Shown: positions 7,143 to 14,480 of the stretch, piece after piece
Numbering within the stretch: the first letter of the stretch is position 1
How the letters are laid out: every line of letters starts with the position of its first letter
Origin: JAFAXD01 sp035472475
Lineage (GTDB): Bacteria; Pseudomonadota; Alphaproteobacteria; Rhizobiales; Xanthobacteraceae
Assembly (NCBI GenBank): GCA_035472475.1
Contig: DATIPA010000078.1
Span: 1-19,786 of the forward strand
Length of the DNA stretch: 19,786 nucleotides
Direction of reading: 5' to 3'
Made by a program: the position numbers and the translations under genes
The notes under the pieces: generated by a model
Databases searched by the model: none
Told to the model about the DNA's origin: nothing
Seen by the model: only the letters and a program-made list of their open reading frames with translations

Positions 7143-7559
7143 TTAGGCGGCCTTGGGGCCTTCGGGTTCGAAGTTGAGCGCGACGCCGTTGATGCAATAG
7201 CGCAGATGGGTGGGCGGAGGGCCGTCATCGAACACGTGCCCGAGATGACTGCCGCAACGGCTGCAATGAGCCTCAGTGCGCACCATGCCGTAGGTACGGT
7301 CCTGCGACGTTTCAACCGAACCAGGGACTGGGTCGTTGAAACTCGGCCAACCGGTTCCGCTCTCGAATTTCTTCATCGATTTGAACAGCGGTTGGCCGCA
7401 GCCCGCGCAACTGAACGTTCCGCTGCGCTTCTCATAGTTCAACGCGCAGCTTCCCGGCCGCTCCGTCCCGTGTCCGCGCATGATGTGGTACTGCTCTGAT
7501 GTAAGCAGGCGCCGCCACTCGGCGTCGGTGTGGGTCACCGGAAATTGTTTGTTCTGCAC
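7143..7559 (-). CDS. msrB: Peptide-methionine (R)-S-oxide reductase MsrB
   Basis: This 138-residue enzyme reduces the R-form of methionine sulfoxide in proteins. The single SelR domain fills the chain. Zinc ligands are Cys51/Cys54 and Cys99/Cys102, the substrate-site GTGWPSF spans residues 68-74, and the catalytic cysteine is Cys122 in RYCIN. Cys38 is the only other cysteine and could be the resolving residue (inference). The start is GTG at 7559, backed by a strong AGGAGGAG about three to four bases upstream; the chain would otherwise lack a start. There is no signal peptide, so it should act in the cytoplasm. It is the second gene of an operon with msrA, 20 bases downstream of it. Confidence 0.95.
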   Translation of the reverse strand: MQNKQFPVTHTDAEWRRLLTSEQYHIMRGHGTERPGSCALNYEKRSGTFSCAGCGQPLFKSMKKFESGTGWPSFNDPVPGSVETSQDRTYGMVRTEAHCSRCGSHLGHVFDDGPPPTHLRYCINGVALNFEPEGPKAA

Positions 7560-7579
7560 GTTCTCCTCCTGCGCGAAGA

Positions 7580-8299
7580 TCAGTTGGTGTTGCTCGCGGT
7601 TACCAGCACCGGCGTCGGGCGGTAGCGGTTGGGGAACAGCCGCTTCAGGTTCTCGATCTTGGGCAAGTCATTATAGACGATGTAAAGATTGTTGGTGTGG
7701 AGCGTCGCGTAGTCCTGGTGATAGGCCTCGGCCGGGTAGAACGCGGTCAGCGCGCCAACCTTTGTCACGATCGGTTGCTTGAACGCGCCGGCATGATCGA
7801 GTTGCGCGATATAGGCTGTTGCGATCTTTGCTTGCGCGTCGTTCGTCGTGAAGATCTGCGACCGGTATTGCGGCCCTTCGTCCGGTCCCTGCCGGTCGAG
7901 TTCGGTCGGATCGTGGGCAACCGAGAAATAGATCTGCAAGATCGTCCCATAGCTGATCACGCTGGGATCGAAGGTGACCTCGACCGATTCCGCGTGTCCG
8001 GTCCGACCGGAGCTGACGGTCTCGTAGTTGGCGCTCTCCTTCGAGCCGCCCGCGTAGCCTGACACAGCTTTGGTGACGCCCTTGGTGTGCTGGAACACGG
8101 CCTGCACCCCCCAGAAGCATCCGCCGGCAAGCACGGCTGTCTGCAATCCGCCTGCCTGCGCGGCGGGTTGGTCCACGGCCGGCGAAGGCAGCGCGTTTGC
8201 AGATTCCGCCTGTGCCGCCGGCGCCATGATCAGGCGGCCAATGCCGATCAACGCAATCGCGGCAGCGACCACGAGCAACAAATTTCGCCGAATCATCAT
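7580..8299 (-). CDS. msrA: Peptide-methionine (S)-S-oxide reductase MsrA, exported form
   Basis: This 239-residue enzyme reduces the S-form of methionine sulfoxide. Residues 1-31 are an export signal: Arg4-Arg5, a hydrophobic core, then APAAQA before the likely cleavage. An Ala/Pro-rich linker follows, and the catalytic domain begins near residue 53 with the active-site GGCFWG (Cys61). The chain then has the expected SGYAGG, GRTGHAE, FSVAHDPT, GPQYRS and AEAYHQDY elements. Cys61 is the only cysteine, so no resolving cysteine is encoded and an outside reductant is needed. I chose the ATG at 8299, the first of two consecutive ATGs, because AGGAGGAGG stands just before it; an ATG at 8374 adds 25 unconserved residues. 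It is first in the operon with msrB. Confidence 0.93.
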   Translation of the reverse strand: MMIRRNLLLVVAAAIALIGIGRLIMAPAAQAESANALPSPAVDQPAAQAGGLQTAVLAGGCFWGVQAVFQHTKGVTKAVSGYAGGSKESANYETVSSGRTGHAESVEVTFDPSVISYGTILQIYFSVAHDPTELDRQGPDEGPQYRSQIFTTNDAQAKIATAYIAQLDHAGAFKQPIVTKVGALTAFYPAEAYHQDYATLHTNNLYIVYNDLPKIENLKRLFPNRYRPTPVLVTASNTN

Positions 8300-8467
8300 G
8301 TTTCCTCCTCCTGGCCTTGCGGCTCGACTGTCGCCACCAAGATAGGGAGCCTGGGGAGCAGCCGCCAATAACAAAGTTTCACAGCAGCTTGATGCTCGCG
8401 CCCCGGTCCGCGCCCTTGCCGGTCCGGCTTGACTAGGCTTCGATGGCGAGGCGTCGGGGCTTAGCCA
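8300..8467. promoter_or_regulatory. Divergent intergenic region, msrA / glycosylase
   Basis: These 168 bases separate two divergent genes and should hold both promoters. Apart from the strong msrA ribosome site at its left edge (TTTCCTCCTCCT on the plus strand) I see no clear promoter hexamers, operator dyads or terminators. Confidence 0.3.
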
Positions 8468-9190
8468 ATGCGTTCATTCAAAGCTGTCCGGGCCCGCGCC
8501 GCCAAGCGCAAGGGCGGCGACGCGGCACTCGCCGCCCTGCTGCCGAAAGTGGTGGCGCCAAAGACGCTGGCCAAGCTGCCGGACAACCAGGCCCTGGCCG
8601 AGATGGCGAAGCGCATCTTTTCGGCCGGCTTTGTGTGGCGGGTGATCGAGGCCAAATGGCCGGGTTTCGAGGAAGCGTTCCTTGGCTTTGCGCCGGAGAA
8701 GCTCAATTTTCGGCCCGACGAGTTCTGGGAGGGTCTTGCCCGCGACCAGCGTATCGTGCGCAACCCACAGAAAATCAAGGCAATCCGCCATAACGCCGGA
8801 TTTGTCGTCGACATTGCGCGCCAGCACGGCAGTTTCGGCAAGTTTCTGGCTGATTGGCCCGGCACCGATCAGATCGGCCTGCTCGATTTCCTGGGCAAGC
8901 ACGATTCCCGGCTGGGCGGGCGCACCGGTCAGTACTTCCTGCGGTTCGTCGGCAAGGACAGCTTCATCACCTCGCATGACGTTGTTGCGTGCCTGCGCGA
9001 CGCCGGATTGGACATTTCGGACGAACCGAGCTCCAAGAAAGAGCTGAGGAAAATCCAGGACCAGTTCAACGCCTGGGCGCAGGAAACCGGTCTGCCGTTC
9101 ACTCATCTGTCCCGCATCTGCGCCATGTCGCTTGGCGAAAATTACGATGCCGCGACCTTGCGCAGACGGGCTAGCGCCGAGGACGATTAA
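8468..9190 (+). CDS. DNA-3-methyladenine glycosylase I family protein
   Basis: This 240-residue protein resembles the Tag (COG2818) family of base-excision enzymes that remove 3-methyladenine from alkylated DNA. Supporting segments are SAGFVWRVIEAKWPGFEEAF (residues 57-76), RIVRNPQKIKAIRHNA, GSFGKFLADWPG, GGRTGQYFLRFVGKDSF and the helical C-terminus. The usual N-terminal YHDxEWG zinc and base-pocket motif of E. coli Tag is absent, so it belongs to a divergent branch that starts with a different N-terminus, and enzymatic activity is not assured. The ATG at 8468 has a weak GGGG about eight bases upstream. It stands alone between divergent msrA and the porin gene. Confidence 0.75.
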   Translation: MRSFKAVRARAAKRKGGDAALAALLPKVVAPKTLAKLPDNQALAEMAKRIFSAGFVWRVIEAKWPGFEEAFLGFAPEKLNFRPDEFWEGLARDQRIVRNPQKIKAIRHNAGFVVDIARQHGSFGKFLADWPGTDQIGLLDFLGKHDSRLGGRTGQYFLRFVGKDSFITSHDVVACLRDAGLDISDEPSSKKELRKIQDQFNAWAQETGLPFTHLSRICAMSLGENYDAATLRRRASAEDD

Positions 9191-9311
9191 GGCCGGTCGA
9201 ACCGGCGGGGCTTCGACGCAGGCGGCGTTGTGGCAAGAAGGCGCCGGTCGGGCAAAATCGGCACGAGGGGCGCCCGAAAGCCGCAAACGCTGGTCCGTTG
9301 GCGGGCGGTCT

Positions 9312-11471
9312 ATGCCATTAATGGGCGCAAAAGACCCTGGGCTGGCCGGGAATTTATTGAAACTTCAAGGAGTCGGGTTTGGGGGATCGAGACGGGCGTC
9401 TCGTTCGCAACGCGGGTTGGGGGCGATCGTGCGGGCGTTGCTTGTGGGTGGAGTTGCGCTGGTTGCGCTCGGGTGCAGCGAGCCGGTTCGCTGCGCCGAA
9501 TTGACCGCGCCCGCGACCGCCCGGGGCAATGCGAACGCCGTTGACTGGAGTGGATTCTACCTGGGGGGGCATATGGGCTACGCCTGGGGGCGATCCAATT
9601 TCACCGCGACATCAATTGGCCCGGTTGCCCCGCCGTTCCCTGGCTCGCTCGACTTCTCCGCACTGCCCAGCGGGTGGACCGGGGCCGGCAGCTACTTTGC
9701 CGGACTTCAGGCCGGCTACAACCTGATGCTCCCGTCCCGGCTCGTCGTCGGGGTCGAGGCCGACGCGCTGTTTCCGAGCTTGGTCGCCGGCGGGCAAGCG
9801 ATCCGGACGGTGCGGCCGCGCGATGCCGGCTTTGACGAAGATATGCTGATCGCGGGAACCGTGCGCGGACGTCTCGGCTACGCCTTCGGCAACTGGCTGC
9901 CTTACGCGACCGCCGGATTCGCCTGGACCTTCGATCGCGCAACCTGGACGGAGTTCCAACGCGACGGGGCGCACACGGCGGAGCGCGAGCTGCTATGGCG
10001 GTTCGGCTGGACACTTGGCGCCGGCGTCGAGTTTCCGTTCGCCCCGAACTGGACGGCGCGTGCGGAATATCTGTTCGCCGCATACGACGGCCATGGTGCG
10101 ACTTTTCCGGGCGCGGCCGAGCACGTCCAAATGTCGAACCTCAGCACATCCGAGGTGCGGGTTGGGCTGAATTATCGGTTGCCGAGCGACGGCGCGCGAT
10201 CGAGTGCCACCACGAGCGACACCCTTGCTCCGGACCTGGGCGAGAATTTCGCAATCCACGCGCAAACGACGTACATCAGCCAGTACGCGTTTCCGTTTCG
10301 CAATCCTTACGAGGGACGCAACAGCCTCGCGTCGAACTCCGGGCGCGAAGGATGGGACGTCACGCTCTACGCGGGCTTTCGGCCGTGGCAGGGTGCGGAG
10401 ATCTGGATCAATCCGGAGATCGACCAGGGTTTCGCGCTCAGCGACTTTCACGGCGTTGCGGGATTTGTGAACAACGACCCGAGTAAGGGGGCGAGTTATC
10501 CGTTCGCGCGCATTCAGCGGGCGTTCTTCCAGCAGACCATTAATCTCGGCGGCGAGATCCAAAAAGTCGAGGCTGATCTCAATCAGTTTGCGGCGACGGA
10601 GACTGCCAACCGGCTGGTGATCACCGCCGGCAAATTCGCTGTCGGCGACATCTTCGACCTCAACAAATACGCGCAGGACGCCCGCACCGATTTCATGAAC
10701 CTGGCGGTGGTTAGCACCGGAACCTTCGACTACGCGGCAGACACGTTCGGCTACACGTATGGCGCCGCCGCCGAATGGTACCAAGGCCCCTGGACGCTGC
10801 GAGGGGCCTACTTCGACCTGTCCCGGATCTCGGCCGGAGAGGAACTGGATCCCGGGTTCCGCCAGTTCCAATGGGTCGGCGAAATCGAGCACCGCCACGA
10901 GCTCCTCGGACAGCCGGGCAAGATCCTGGTCACGGCCTTTTTCAGCCGCGGCCGTTTCGGCACCTACAACGACGCGGTTTCATTGGCGCAGTTGACGGGC
11001 CTGCCTGCGAGCGTCGCGCTGGTGGCACGACCCAACAGCCGCAGCGGCATCAGCGCGAATCTGGAGCAACAGCTCACGCCCGATTTGGGCTTTTTTGCAC
11101 GCGCCGGAATGGCCAACGGGAACGTGCAGGACTACGAGATCACCGACATCGACCGGACGGCTGCGGTTGGGCTCTCGCAGTCGGGCAAACCGTGGGGCCG
11201 CCCGCACGACACGCTCGGCCTCGCCGGCGCCGTCAATAACATCAGCAGCGCGCATCAGGCTTATTTCAACGCCGGCGGCCTCGGTGTCGTGATCGGCGAC
11301 GGCATGCTTCCGCATCCCGGCCTCGAGCAAATCATCGAAACCTATTACCGCTATGAACTGTCCTCGCTCTGGGACGTCACGCTCGACTATCAGTTCGTCA
11401 ACAATCCAGCCTATAACCGTGATCGCGGACCGGTGTCGGTCGTTGCTCTGCGCCTGCACGCGGATTTCTGA
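9312..11471 (+). CDS. Outer-membrane protein: Omp25-like barrel fused to OprB-type porin
   Basis: From this start the protein has 719 residues. An export signal (residues about 40-62: VRALLVGGVALVAL, cleavage near RCA) leads into a first barrel at residues 78-290. That barrel begins DWSGFYLGGHMGYAWG and has alternating aromatic strands such as GRLGYAFGNWLPYATAGFAW, as in the Omp25/Omp31 family. A 20-residue Ser/Thr/Ala linker follows. The second barrel, residues 312-719, resembles carbohydrate-selective porins (OprB): IHAQTTYISQY, GAEIWINPEIDQGF, LVITAGKFAVGDIFD, and a terminal aromatic residue (HADF). Its likely role is diffusion of sugars or other small solutes across the outer membrane. 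The start is uncertain: ATG 9312, ATG 9321, TTG 9417 and GTG 9429 are in frame, and the last two give a shorter, more typical signal. The ATG at 9132 overlaps the preceding gene and is unlikely. Confidence 0.85.
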   Translation: MPLMGAKDPGLAGNLLKLQGVGFGGSRRASRSQRGLGAIVRALLVGGVALVALGCSEPVRCAELTAPATARGNANAVDWSGFYLGGHMGYAWGRSNFTATSIGPVAPPFPGSLDFSALPSGWTGAGSYFAGLQAGYNLMLPSRLVVGVEADALFPSLVAGGQAIRTVRPRDAGFDEDMLIAGTVRGRLGYAFGNWLPYATAGFAWTFDRATWTEFQRDGAHTAERELLWRFGWTLGAGVEFPFAPNWTARAEYLFAAYDGHGATFPGAAEHVQMSNLSTSEVRVGLNYRLPSDGARSSATTSDTLAPDLGENFAIHAQTTYISQYAFPFRNPYEGRNSLASNSGREGWDVTLYAGFRPWQGAEIWINPEIDQGFALSDFHGVAGFVNNDPSKGASYPFARIQRAFFQQTINLGGEIQKVEADLNQFAATETANRLVITAGKFAVGDIFDLNKYAQDARTDFMNLAVVSTGTFDYAADTFGYTYGAAAEWYQGPWTLRGAYFDLSRISAGEELDPGFRQFQWVGEIEHRHELLGQPGKILVTAFFSRGRFGTYNDAVSLAQLTGLPASVALVARPNSRSGISANLEQQLTPDLGFFARAGMANGNVQDYEITDIDRTAAVGLSQSGKPWGRPHDTLGLAGAVNNISSAHQAYFNAGGLGVVIGDGMLPHPGLEQIIETYYRYELSSLWDVTLDYQFVNNPAYNRDRGPVSVVALRLHADF

Positions 11472-11478
11472 GTCCTGA

Positions 11479-11871
11479 TCAAGAAATCACCCGGGCGGCA
11501 GTCACCTCGACCTCGACCTTGAATTCCGGACGCGTGAAGCCCGAGACGATCACCAGCGTGGACGCGAATGCATCACCAGCGACGTAGCGCGACCGCACGG
11601 CCCCATAGATCGGGAAATAGGCGCGATCGGTCACAAACGCGTTGAACCGAACGACGTCCGCGAAGGTCATGCCGGCCTCGGTCAGGATCGCTTTGATGTT
11701 CTCGAAGCACAGAGCGCACTGCGCTTCGATGTCGTCCGGGACCGTGTCGTTCGCAGCGACGCCGAGTTGCCCAGAGGTGACCAGCAACTGGGCGCCGGGC
11801 GGAACCAGCACGGCGTGGCTGTAGCGCGCCAGCGGCGCACGGATTGTGGCGGGGATGATCGGGCGGTTCAT
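11479..11871 (-). CDS. RidA/YjgF family protein (imine or enamine deaminase)
   Basis: This 130-residue Rid-family protein comes from a group of trimers that hydrolyse reactive enamines and imines formed in amino-acid and pyrimidine breakdown. It shows SHAVLVPPGAQLLVTSGQLG at the N-terminal strand, an internal CFENIKAILTEAG helix, and the C-terminal FTRPEFKVEVEVTA, whose arginine aligns with the catalytic arginine of RidA. Deaminase activity is therefore plausible. The ATG at 11871 abuts the paired-hairpin repeat, and GGGG from the repeat lies eight bases upstream. A frame from 11955 reads through hairpin A and is unlikely as coding. Read with the ureohydrolase upstream on the same strand, it probably removes unstable nitrogen intermediates in that pathway (inference). 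Confidence 0.88.
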   Translation of the reverse strand: MNRPIIPATIRAPLARYSHAVLVPPGAQLLVTSGQLGVAANDTVPDDIEAQCALCFENIKAILTEAGMTFADVVRFNAFVTDRAYFPIYGAVRSRYVAGDAFASTLVIVSGFTRPEFKVEVEVTAARVIS

Positions 11872-11873
11872 GG

Positions 11874-12039
11874 CTAGTGCCCCGTTTCCGAAGTTCGTGA
11901 TACATCGCGGCACCCTCTGACACGAACTTCGGAAACAAAGGGGCCTAGCAAGCAAATGATTCTAGTGCCGCTTTTCGACTTGAAGTTCCTTGACGAGCTT
12001 GCTGCAACCGCTGCAGGAACTTCAAATCGGCGGCACTAG
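11874..12039. repeat. Paired-hairpin intergenic repeat, copy 2
   Basis: This has the same design as copy 1 at 3161-3325. Hairpin A (11874-11948) pairs CTAGTGCCCC and GTTTCCGAAGTTCGTG with CACGAACTTCGGAAAC (11921-11936), AAA bulge, and GGGGCCTAG. The 13-base spacer ends in ATGATT. Hairpin B (11962-12039) pairs CTAGTGCCGC, TTTT bulge and TTGAAGTTCCT with AGGAACTTCAA (12015-12025) and GCGGCACTAG (12030-12039). Stem bases differ from copy 1 on both arms together, so pairing is kept. It fills the gap between the ureohydrolase and RidA genes: the ureohydrolase TAG (12036-12038) lies in its end, and the RidA ATG starts two bases from its other end. Confidence 0.85.
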
Positions 12040-13019
12040 GCAAGCTCCGCGCGCAGCGTAAACGCCTCGGCGCTCAGGCAGAGGATCTCGAACAGCATCT
12101 GCGCGCCCGCAAGCGCGGTGATGCCGGCTGAGTCAAACGGCGGGGATACTTCGACCACGTCGCCGCCGATAATATCGAGACCGCGAAATCCCTGCAGCAG
12201 ACGCTTTGCCTCGTAGGTCGTGAGCCCGCCTACGACGGGCGTCCCGGTGCCGGGTGCGAACGCGGGATCGAGCCCGTCGATGTCGAAAGTGATGTAGGTC
12301 GGACCGGTGCCCACAATCTCGCGGGTCACGTCAACGACTCCGGCGACGCCGAGGTCGTGGAACCGGTTGATGTCGATGATCGTCATGCCGGACTCTCCCG
12401 CGAATGTTTCGAGCTCGGCATAGGGATCGCGGATACCGATGTGGACGGTGCGTTTGGGATCAAGCGCTCCCGCGCGCACAGCGTTGAAGAACGGTGATCC
12501 GTGGTGAAGCGTGGAACCGGAAATCTGCTCTGCAACGTCGAGGTGGGCGTCGACATGGATGAGCCCCACGGGCCGCGTGGATCCGAGCGCCTGCAGGATC
12601 GGGAACGATATCGAATGATCGCCGCCGACCGTGAGCGGAACGACCTTGGCAGCATGCAGCTTGGCGTAGAAATTGCGAACTTCGCCGATGATCGTCTCGA
12701 GCTCGAACGCAGCCGCCATGGGAACGTCGCCGATATCGGTGACCCGGCACAGCGCCAGGGGATTTACCTTGGTCAACGGATTGAAATAGAGGACATTGCA
12801 CGACTGATTGCGCACCTCGCGCGGGCCGTGGCGGGCCCCGGTTCGCTGGGTCAAGCCTGCGTCGATCGGCAGTCCTACGAGTGCGATGTCGGTTGCGGAA
12901 AGGCCGGGGTCGTACTTGGTTCGAAAAAAGGTCGCGATGCCCGTATAGGTCTTCATATAGGAGTCGACGGTGCACGACGTGGTTGACTCGATCAGGCTTC
13001 GCAGGGCCAGGGGATCCAT
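12036..13019 (-). CDS. Ureohydrolase (agmatinase / guanidinobutyrase family)
   Basis: This 327-residue binuclear manganese enzyme is of the family that cleaves guanidino compounds to an amine and urea. All six metal ligands are visible: His135 in GGDHS, Asp157/His159/Asp161 in HVDAHLD, and Asp246/Asp248 in FDIDGLDP. GTPVVGGL follows as in agmatinases. The length matches guanidinobutyrase and guanidinopropionase-type enzymes, and the exact substrate (agmatine, guanidinobutyrate, guanidinoacetate or other) cannot be fixed. I chose the ATG at 13019 for the GAGGAG about nine bases upstream; an ATG at 13070 adds 17 residues that do not look conserved. It is divergent from the cytosine-deaminase-like gene, and RidA follows downstream across the repeat. 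Confidence 0.9.
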   Translation of the reverse strand: MDPLALRSLIESTTSCTVDSYMKTYTGIATFFRTKYDPGLSATDIALVGLPIDAGLTQRTGARHGPREVRNQSCNVLYFNPLTKVNPLALCRVTDIGDVPMAAAFELETIIGEVRNFYAKLHAAKVVPLTVGGDHSISFPILQALGSTRPVGLIHVDAHLDVAEQISGSTLHHGSPFFNAVRAGALDPKRTVHIGIRDPYAELETFAGESGMTIIDINRFHDLGVAGVVDVTREIVGTGPTYITFDIDGLDPAFAPGTGTPVVGGLTTYEAKRLLQGFRGLDIIGGDVVEVSPPFDSAGITALAGAQMLFEILCLSAEAFTLRAELA

Positions 13020-13138
13020 GATTGTTTGCTCCTCACCGCATGATCGATGCATTGATACCGCGAGGAACAAAGAGTTTCCACGGCGCTTTGTGACACCGGG
13101 TTGCCGACGAGCCCCCGATATGCGCTCGGAGCCTATCC
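13020..13138. promoter_or_regulatory. Divergent control region, ureohydrolase / amidohydrolase
   Basis: These 119 bases lie between two divergent catabolic genes and are expected to hold both promoters. Each gene's ribosome site can be seen (GAGGAG on the minus strand, GGAG before 13139). No clear operator dyad or promoter hexamer pair stands out. Confidence 0.3.
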
Positions 13139-14473
13139 ATGCCGCGTAACGTCGTCGCGCTGCCGGGTGAGGACCGCTATCGGATCAAAAACGCGCGGGT
13201 GCCGGTCGACCTCGCTCCGGAACTTGCGGCTCGCGCGGACGCCGATCGAACCGCACGCTGCGATATCGTCGTTGATGCGGGCCGCATCGCGGCGCTTGCT
13301 CCGTCAGGTGCCAGGCCGTTGGCGGACCTGCCGGTGGCTGATCTGGACGGCGGCATCGCGCTGCCACGCTTTGTCGATATGCACACCCATATCGACAAGG
13401 GTCACATCTGGGCGCGGCGACCCAATCCCGATGGATCCTTTTTTGGCGCGCGCTCGGCGGCGGCGGCCGACCGCGAGGCCAATTGGCGCGCCGAGGACGT
13501 GCGGGCCCGGATGGATTTTTCGCTCCGCTGCGCCTTCGCCCATGGCACAGGGGGGCTGCGCACGCATCTCGACTCCATCGGTCCGCAAACGATGATCTCC
13601 TGGCCGGTGTTCGCGGAGATGCGTCAAACCTGGAAGGACCGCATCGCCCTGCAGGCGGTCGCGCTGTTTCCCACCGATCTCGCCGTCGATGACGAACCGC
13701 AGTTCCGTGCAATCGTGAACACCGTCGCCCGCCATGGCGGCACGCTCGGCGGCATCACGTTTCTCGGGCAAGCGCCTGGGCCGAAGCTCGAGCTCGCGCT
13801 CGACCGTATATTTGGTCTCGCGGCCGCCCATGGTCTCGACATCGACCTGCATGTCGATGAAAGCACGTCGCCGGATGCCCGCAGCCTCGAGCACATCGCG
13901 CTCGCGGCGCTACGTCATCGCTTCCCGGGCCGGGTCGTGGTCGGGCATTGCTGCTCGCTGGCGCTCGTACCCGATGCCGAGCTCAAGCGCATCATCGGGC
14001 TTCTCGGCGAGGCCGGAATCGCTGTCGTGTCGCTCCCGATGTGCAACATGTACCTGCAGGACCGCAGCCCAGGCCGCACGCCGCGGCTGCGCGGCGTCGC
14101 GCCGGTGCTCGAGCTCGAGGCCGGCGGGATCGCGGTTGCGGTTGCGAGCGATAATACCCGGGATCCGTTCTACGCTTATGGCGATCTCGACATGCTGGAG
14201 GTGTTTCGCGAGGCGACGCGCATCGCTCAATTGGATCACTCGGACCGGCCGTGGCTGCGCCTCCTCGGCAGCAGCCCCGCCGACATCATCGGCTTTCCCG
14301 GGCATGGCCGCATCGCGGCGGGCGGGCCCGCCGACCTGGTGCTGACCCGCGCGCGCACCATCCAGGAACTGATCTCGCGCCCGCAAACCGATCGCGTCGT
14401 GGTGGTCGACGGCCGTGCGATCGACTCGACGCCGCCAGATTACCGGGAGCTCGATCGTCTCACCGCCCGATAA
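13139..14473 (+). CDS. Cytosine-deaminase-like amidohydrolase
   Basis: This 444-residue metal-dependent amidohydrolase is related to CodA-type deaminases, which remove an amino group from cyclic amidines such as cytosine, and in some bacteria creatinine. Metal and catalytic positions are present: His82 and His84 in MHTHID, RTHLD at 141-145, His238 and Glu241 in HVDES, His270 in GHCCS, and Asp338 in ASDNTRDPF. The N- and C-terminal strands form the usual beta-sandwich (GGPADLVL near the end). The HxxxE core is HVDE rather than HCDE as in E. coli CodA. An insertion around residues 86-115 also differs, so the substrate may not be cytosine. The ATG at 13139 has GGAG about nine bases upstream. It is monocistronic and converges with the creatininase-fold gene, with only seven bases between the stops. 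Confidence 0.85.
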   Translation: MPRNVVALPGEDRYRIKNARVPVDLAPELAARADADRTARCDIVVDAGRIAALAPSGARPLADLPVADLDGGIALPRFVDMHTHIDKGHIWARRPNPDGSFFGARSAAAADREANWRAEDVRARMDFSLRCAFAHGTGGLRTHLDSIGPQTMISWPVFAEMRQTWKDRIALQAVALFPTDLAVDDEPQFRAIVNTVARHGGTLGGITFLGQAPGPKLELALDRIFGLAAAHGLDIDLHVDESTSPDARSLEHIALAALRHRFPGRVVVGHCCSLALVPDAELKRIIGLLGEAGIAVVSLPMCNMYLQDRSPGRTPRLRGVAPVLELEAGGIAVAVASDNTRDPFYAYGDLDMLEVFREATRIAQLDHSDRPWLRLLGSSPADIIGFPGHGRIAAGGPADLVLTRARTIQELISRPQTDRVVVVDGRAIDSTPPDYRELDRLTAR

Positions 14474-14480
14474 TTCACGG

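Noticed and set aside
9367..9372. AAGGAG as the ribosome site for the porin gene.
   Set aside because: No in-frame ATG, GTG or TTG follows at a suitable distance, so it seems to be chance.
11872..11955. A 28-residue N-terminal extension of the RidA-like protein.
   Set aside because: It would be encoded by hairpin A of the repeat; the Rid fold needs no such extension and the ATG at 11871 fits the family length.
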